Below are positions 4,987 to 5,722 of a stretch of DNA of 5,722 nt, piece by piece. A program made the translations under genes and the position numbers. Every line of letters begins with the position of its first letter. Positions within the stretch are counted from its first letter, which is position 1. Source of the stretch: Pontiellaceae bacterium (GTDB lineage: Bacteria > Verrucomicrobiota > Kiritimatiellia > Kiritimatiellales > Pontiellaceae). The stretch spans positions 1 to 5,722 of the forward strand of contig JAFGWS010000035.1 of the NCBI GenBank assembly GCA_016937035.1, read 5' to 3'. Below the pieces are notes generated by a model. It made no database searches. It was not told the DNA's origin and saw only the letters and a program-made list of their open reading frames with translations.

Positions 4987-5598
4987 ATGGATTTACAGGC
5001 GGTGTATGACGGTTTTGCGGATACGTATGAGGAGAGCCGCGGGCTGTTTGATATGAGCGAGGTGCTGGATTCATTTTATAAGCAGCTGAGCGCTGAGGCG
5101 GGGAATCTGCTGGATTTGGGCTGCGGAGCTGGAGAGCCGTTTGGGCGGTATTTTGTAGATCGCGGCTGGTCGGTGGTCGGCGTCGATTTTTCGGCGCGCA
5201 TGCTGGAGCTGGCGGCTCGTTATGTACCGGAGATGCAGACGATCTATTCCGATATGCGCACGGTGGAGTTTGAGCCGGAGCAGTTTGATGCGGTTACGGC
5301 CGTGTACAGCCTCTTTCATGTTCCGGCGGCGGAGCATCCCGCGCTGTTTGAAAAGTTTCGGCGTTGGCTGCGTCCGGGCGGAAAGGTGCTGTTTACGTAT
5401 GCGACGCGGGAATATACGGGTAGCGACGAGTTTGACGGCTGCAAGGAATTTTTAGGTAAGCAGCTGTATTACAGTCACCGAACTCCGGAGGATCTGGTCA
5501 GCGATTTGAAGGGCGCCGGTCTGGCGGTGGAGTTGCTCGATTATCGGGATATCGGTGGAGAAGTTTTTCTTTGGGTGACGGCGCATAGGCCGCTTTAG
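4987..5598 (+). CDS. Class I SAM-dependent methyltransferase, substrate unknown
   Basis: Probable cytosolic methyltransferase with a Rossmann-like fold. In the 203-residue form, motif I is LLDLGCGAGEP (41-51) and the motif II acid that binds the SAM ribose is Asp67 (VVGVDFS). Asp89-Met90 follow the third strand, motif IV is FDAVTAVYSLFHVP (100-113), and LRPGG (128-132) is the usual post-IV turn. The C-terminal part (FTYATREYTGS at 136-146, then YRDIGGEVFLWVTA at 186-199) should define the substrate, which I cannot name. The frame is open from a TTG at 4936. The ATG at 4987 is chosen because MDLQAVYDGFADTYEE is a normal family N-terminus and GGAGG lies 11 nt upstream (4971-4975). ATG 4969 (GAGG, 5 nt) and GTG 4981 (same GGAGG, 5 nt) remain possible. 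It stands alone, after a repeat-rich gap and convergent with tRNA-Lys. Confidence 0.85.
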   Translation: MDLQAVYDGFADTYEESRGLFDMSEVLDSFYKQLSAEAGNLLDLGCGAGEPFGRYFVDRGWSVVGVDFSARMLELAARYVPEMQTIYSDMRTVEFEPEQFDAVTAVYSLFHVPAAEHPALFEKFRRWLRPGGKVLFTYATREYTGSDEFDGCKEFLGKQLYYSHRTPEDLVSDLKGAGLAVELLDYRDIGGEVFLWVTAHRPL

Positions 5599-5604
5599 CT
5601 TTGC

Positions 5605-5638
5605 AAAAAAAAAAGGGATCTGCGTTTCCGCAGATCCC
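5605..5638 (-). terminator. Intrinsic terminator of tRNA-Lys
   Basis: On the minus strand GGGATCTGCG (5638-5629), a GAAA tetraloop and CGCAGATCCC (5624-5615) form a perfect 10-bp stem. Ten T follow (5614-5605). GAAA is a stable GNRA-type loop. It begins 6 bp after the tRNA CCA end. It has no T-run in the plus direction, so it would serve the convergent methyltransferase poorly. Confidence 0.93.
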
Positions 5639-5644
5639 CATATT

Positions 5645-5720
5645 TGGTGAGCCGGCCGGGACTCGAACCCGGGACCCTTTGATTAAAAGTCAAATGCTCT
5701 ACCGACTGAGCTACCGGCCC
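5645..5720 (-). tRNA. tRNA-Lys (anticodon UUU), CCA encoded
   Basis: The 76-nt gene folds as a complete cloverleaf on the minus strand. The acceptor GGGCCGG pairs with CCGGCTC (one G-U). The D stem is GCTC/GAGC. The anticodon stem TTTGA/TCAAA encloses CTTTTAA, so the anticodon is TTT (5687-5685), reading lysine AAA and AAG. The variable loop is GGGTC. The T stem CCGGG/CCCGG encloses TTCGAGT. The discriminator is A and CCA is encoded (5647-5645). Its promoter would lie beyond the right window edge. An intrinsic terminator follows directly. Confidence 0.97.
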
Positions 5721-5722
5721 AA

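Noticed and set aside
5645..5720. tRNA-Lys as an integration site next to a mobile island
   Set aside because: No second copy of the tRNA 3' end, no integrase and no phage-like gene is visible in the window.

Overview
This is an ordinary-looking bacterial chromosomal segment of moderate GC content with tight gene packing. No plasmid, phage, IS or CRISPR genes are visible. Several loci have usable Shine-Dalgarno sequences, the ribosomal protein bS21 is a short 60-residue form, and the tRNA gene encodes its own CCA end. The vSGLT-type sodium symporter with a large loop insert and the short intergenic heptamer repeats would suit a PVC-group bacterium (Verrucomicrobiota/Kiritimatiellota-like). 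That placement is a weak inference, because no marker here fixes the phylum.

Layout, left to right. (1) 1-1796, minus strand: a two-gene agmatine-to-putrescine operon. aguA (agmatine deiminase, complete) is followed by aguB (N-carbamoylputrescine amidase, cut by the window's left edge), with an ATGA start/stop overlap. (2) 1846-2166, minus: a small uncharacterised Cys/His-rich protein. Its transcript appears to end in a hairpin plus T-run lying only 23 nt before the aguA start codon. (3) 2239-2561, minus: rpsU (bS21) with a promoter candidate, a strong Shine-Dalgarno, a downstream palindrome and a clear intrinsic terminator. (4) 2738-4834, plus: a divergently transcribed SSS/SLC5 sodium:solute symporter related to vSGLT, followed by an intrinsic terminator. 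A CRP-type palindrome lies between it and rpsU. (5) 4863-4965: a structured intergenic stretch with inverted clusters of 7-bp tandem repeats and a near-continuous hairpin. (6) 4987-5598, plus: a class I SAM-dependent methyltransferase. (7) 5605-5720, minus: tRNA-Lys(UUU) with a textbook terminator, convergent with the methyltransferase.

Together, AguA and AguB carry out the last two steps of putrescine synthesis from arginine via agmatine. The symporter probably brings in a sugar using the sodium gradient, since most vSGLT sugar-contact residues are kept. The other genes (bS21, small Cys protein, methyltransferase, tRNA-Lys) have no evident functional link to these. I see no complete new defence or mobile system. 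The most unusual items are the ~115-residue insert in the symporter's outer loop, the inverted heptamer repeats with adjoining hairpin, the terminator abutting aguA, and the small Cys-rich protein.
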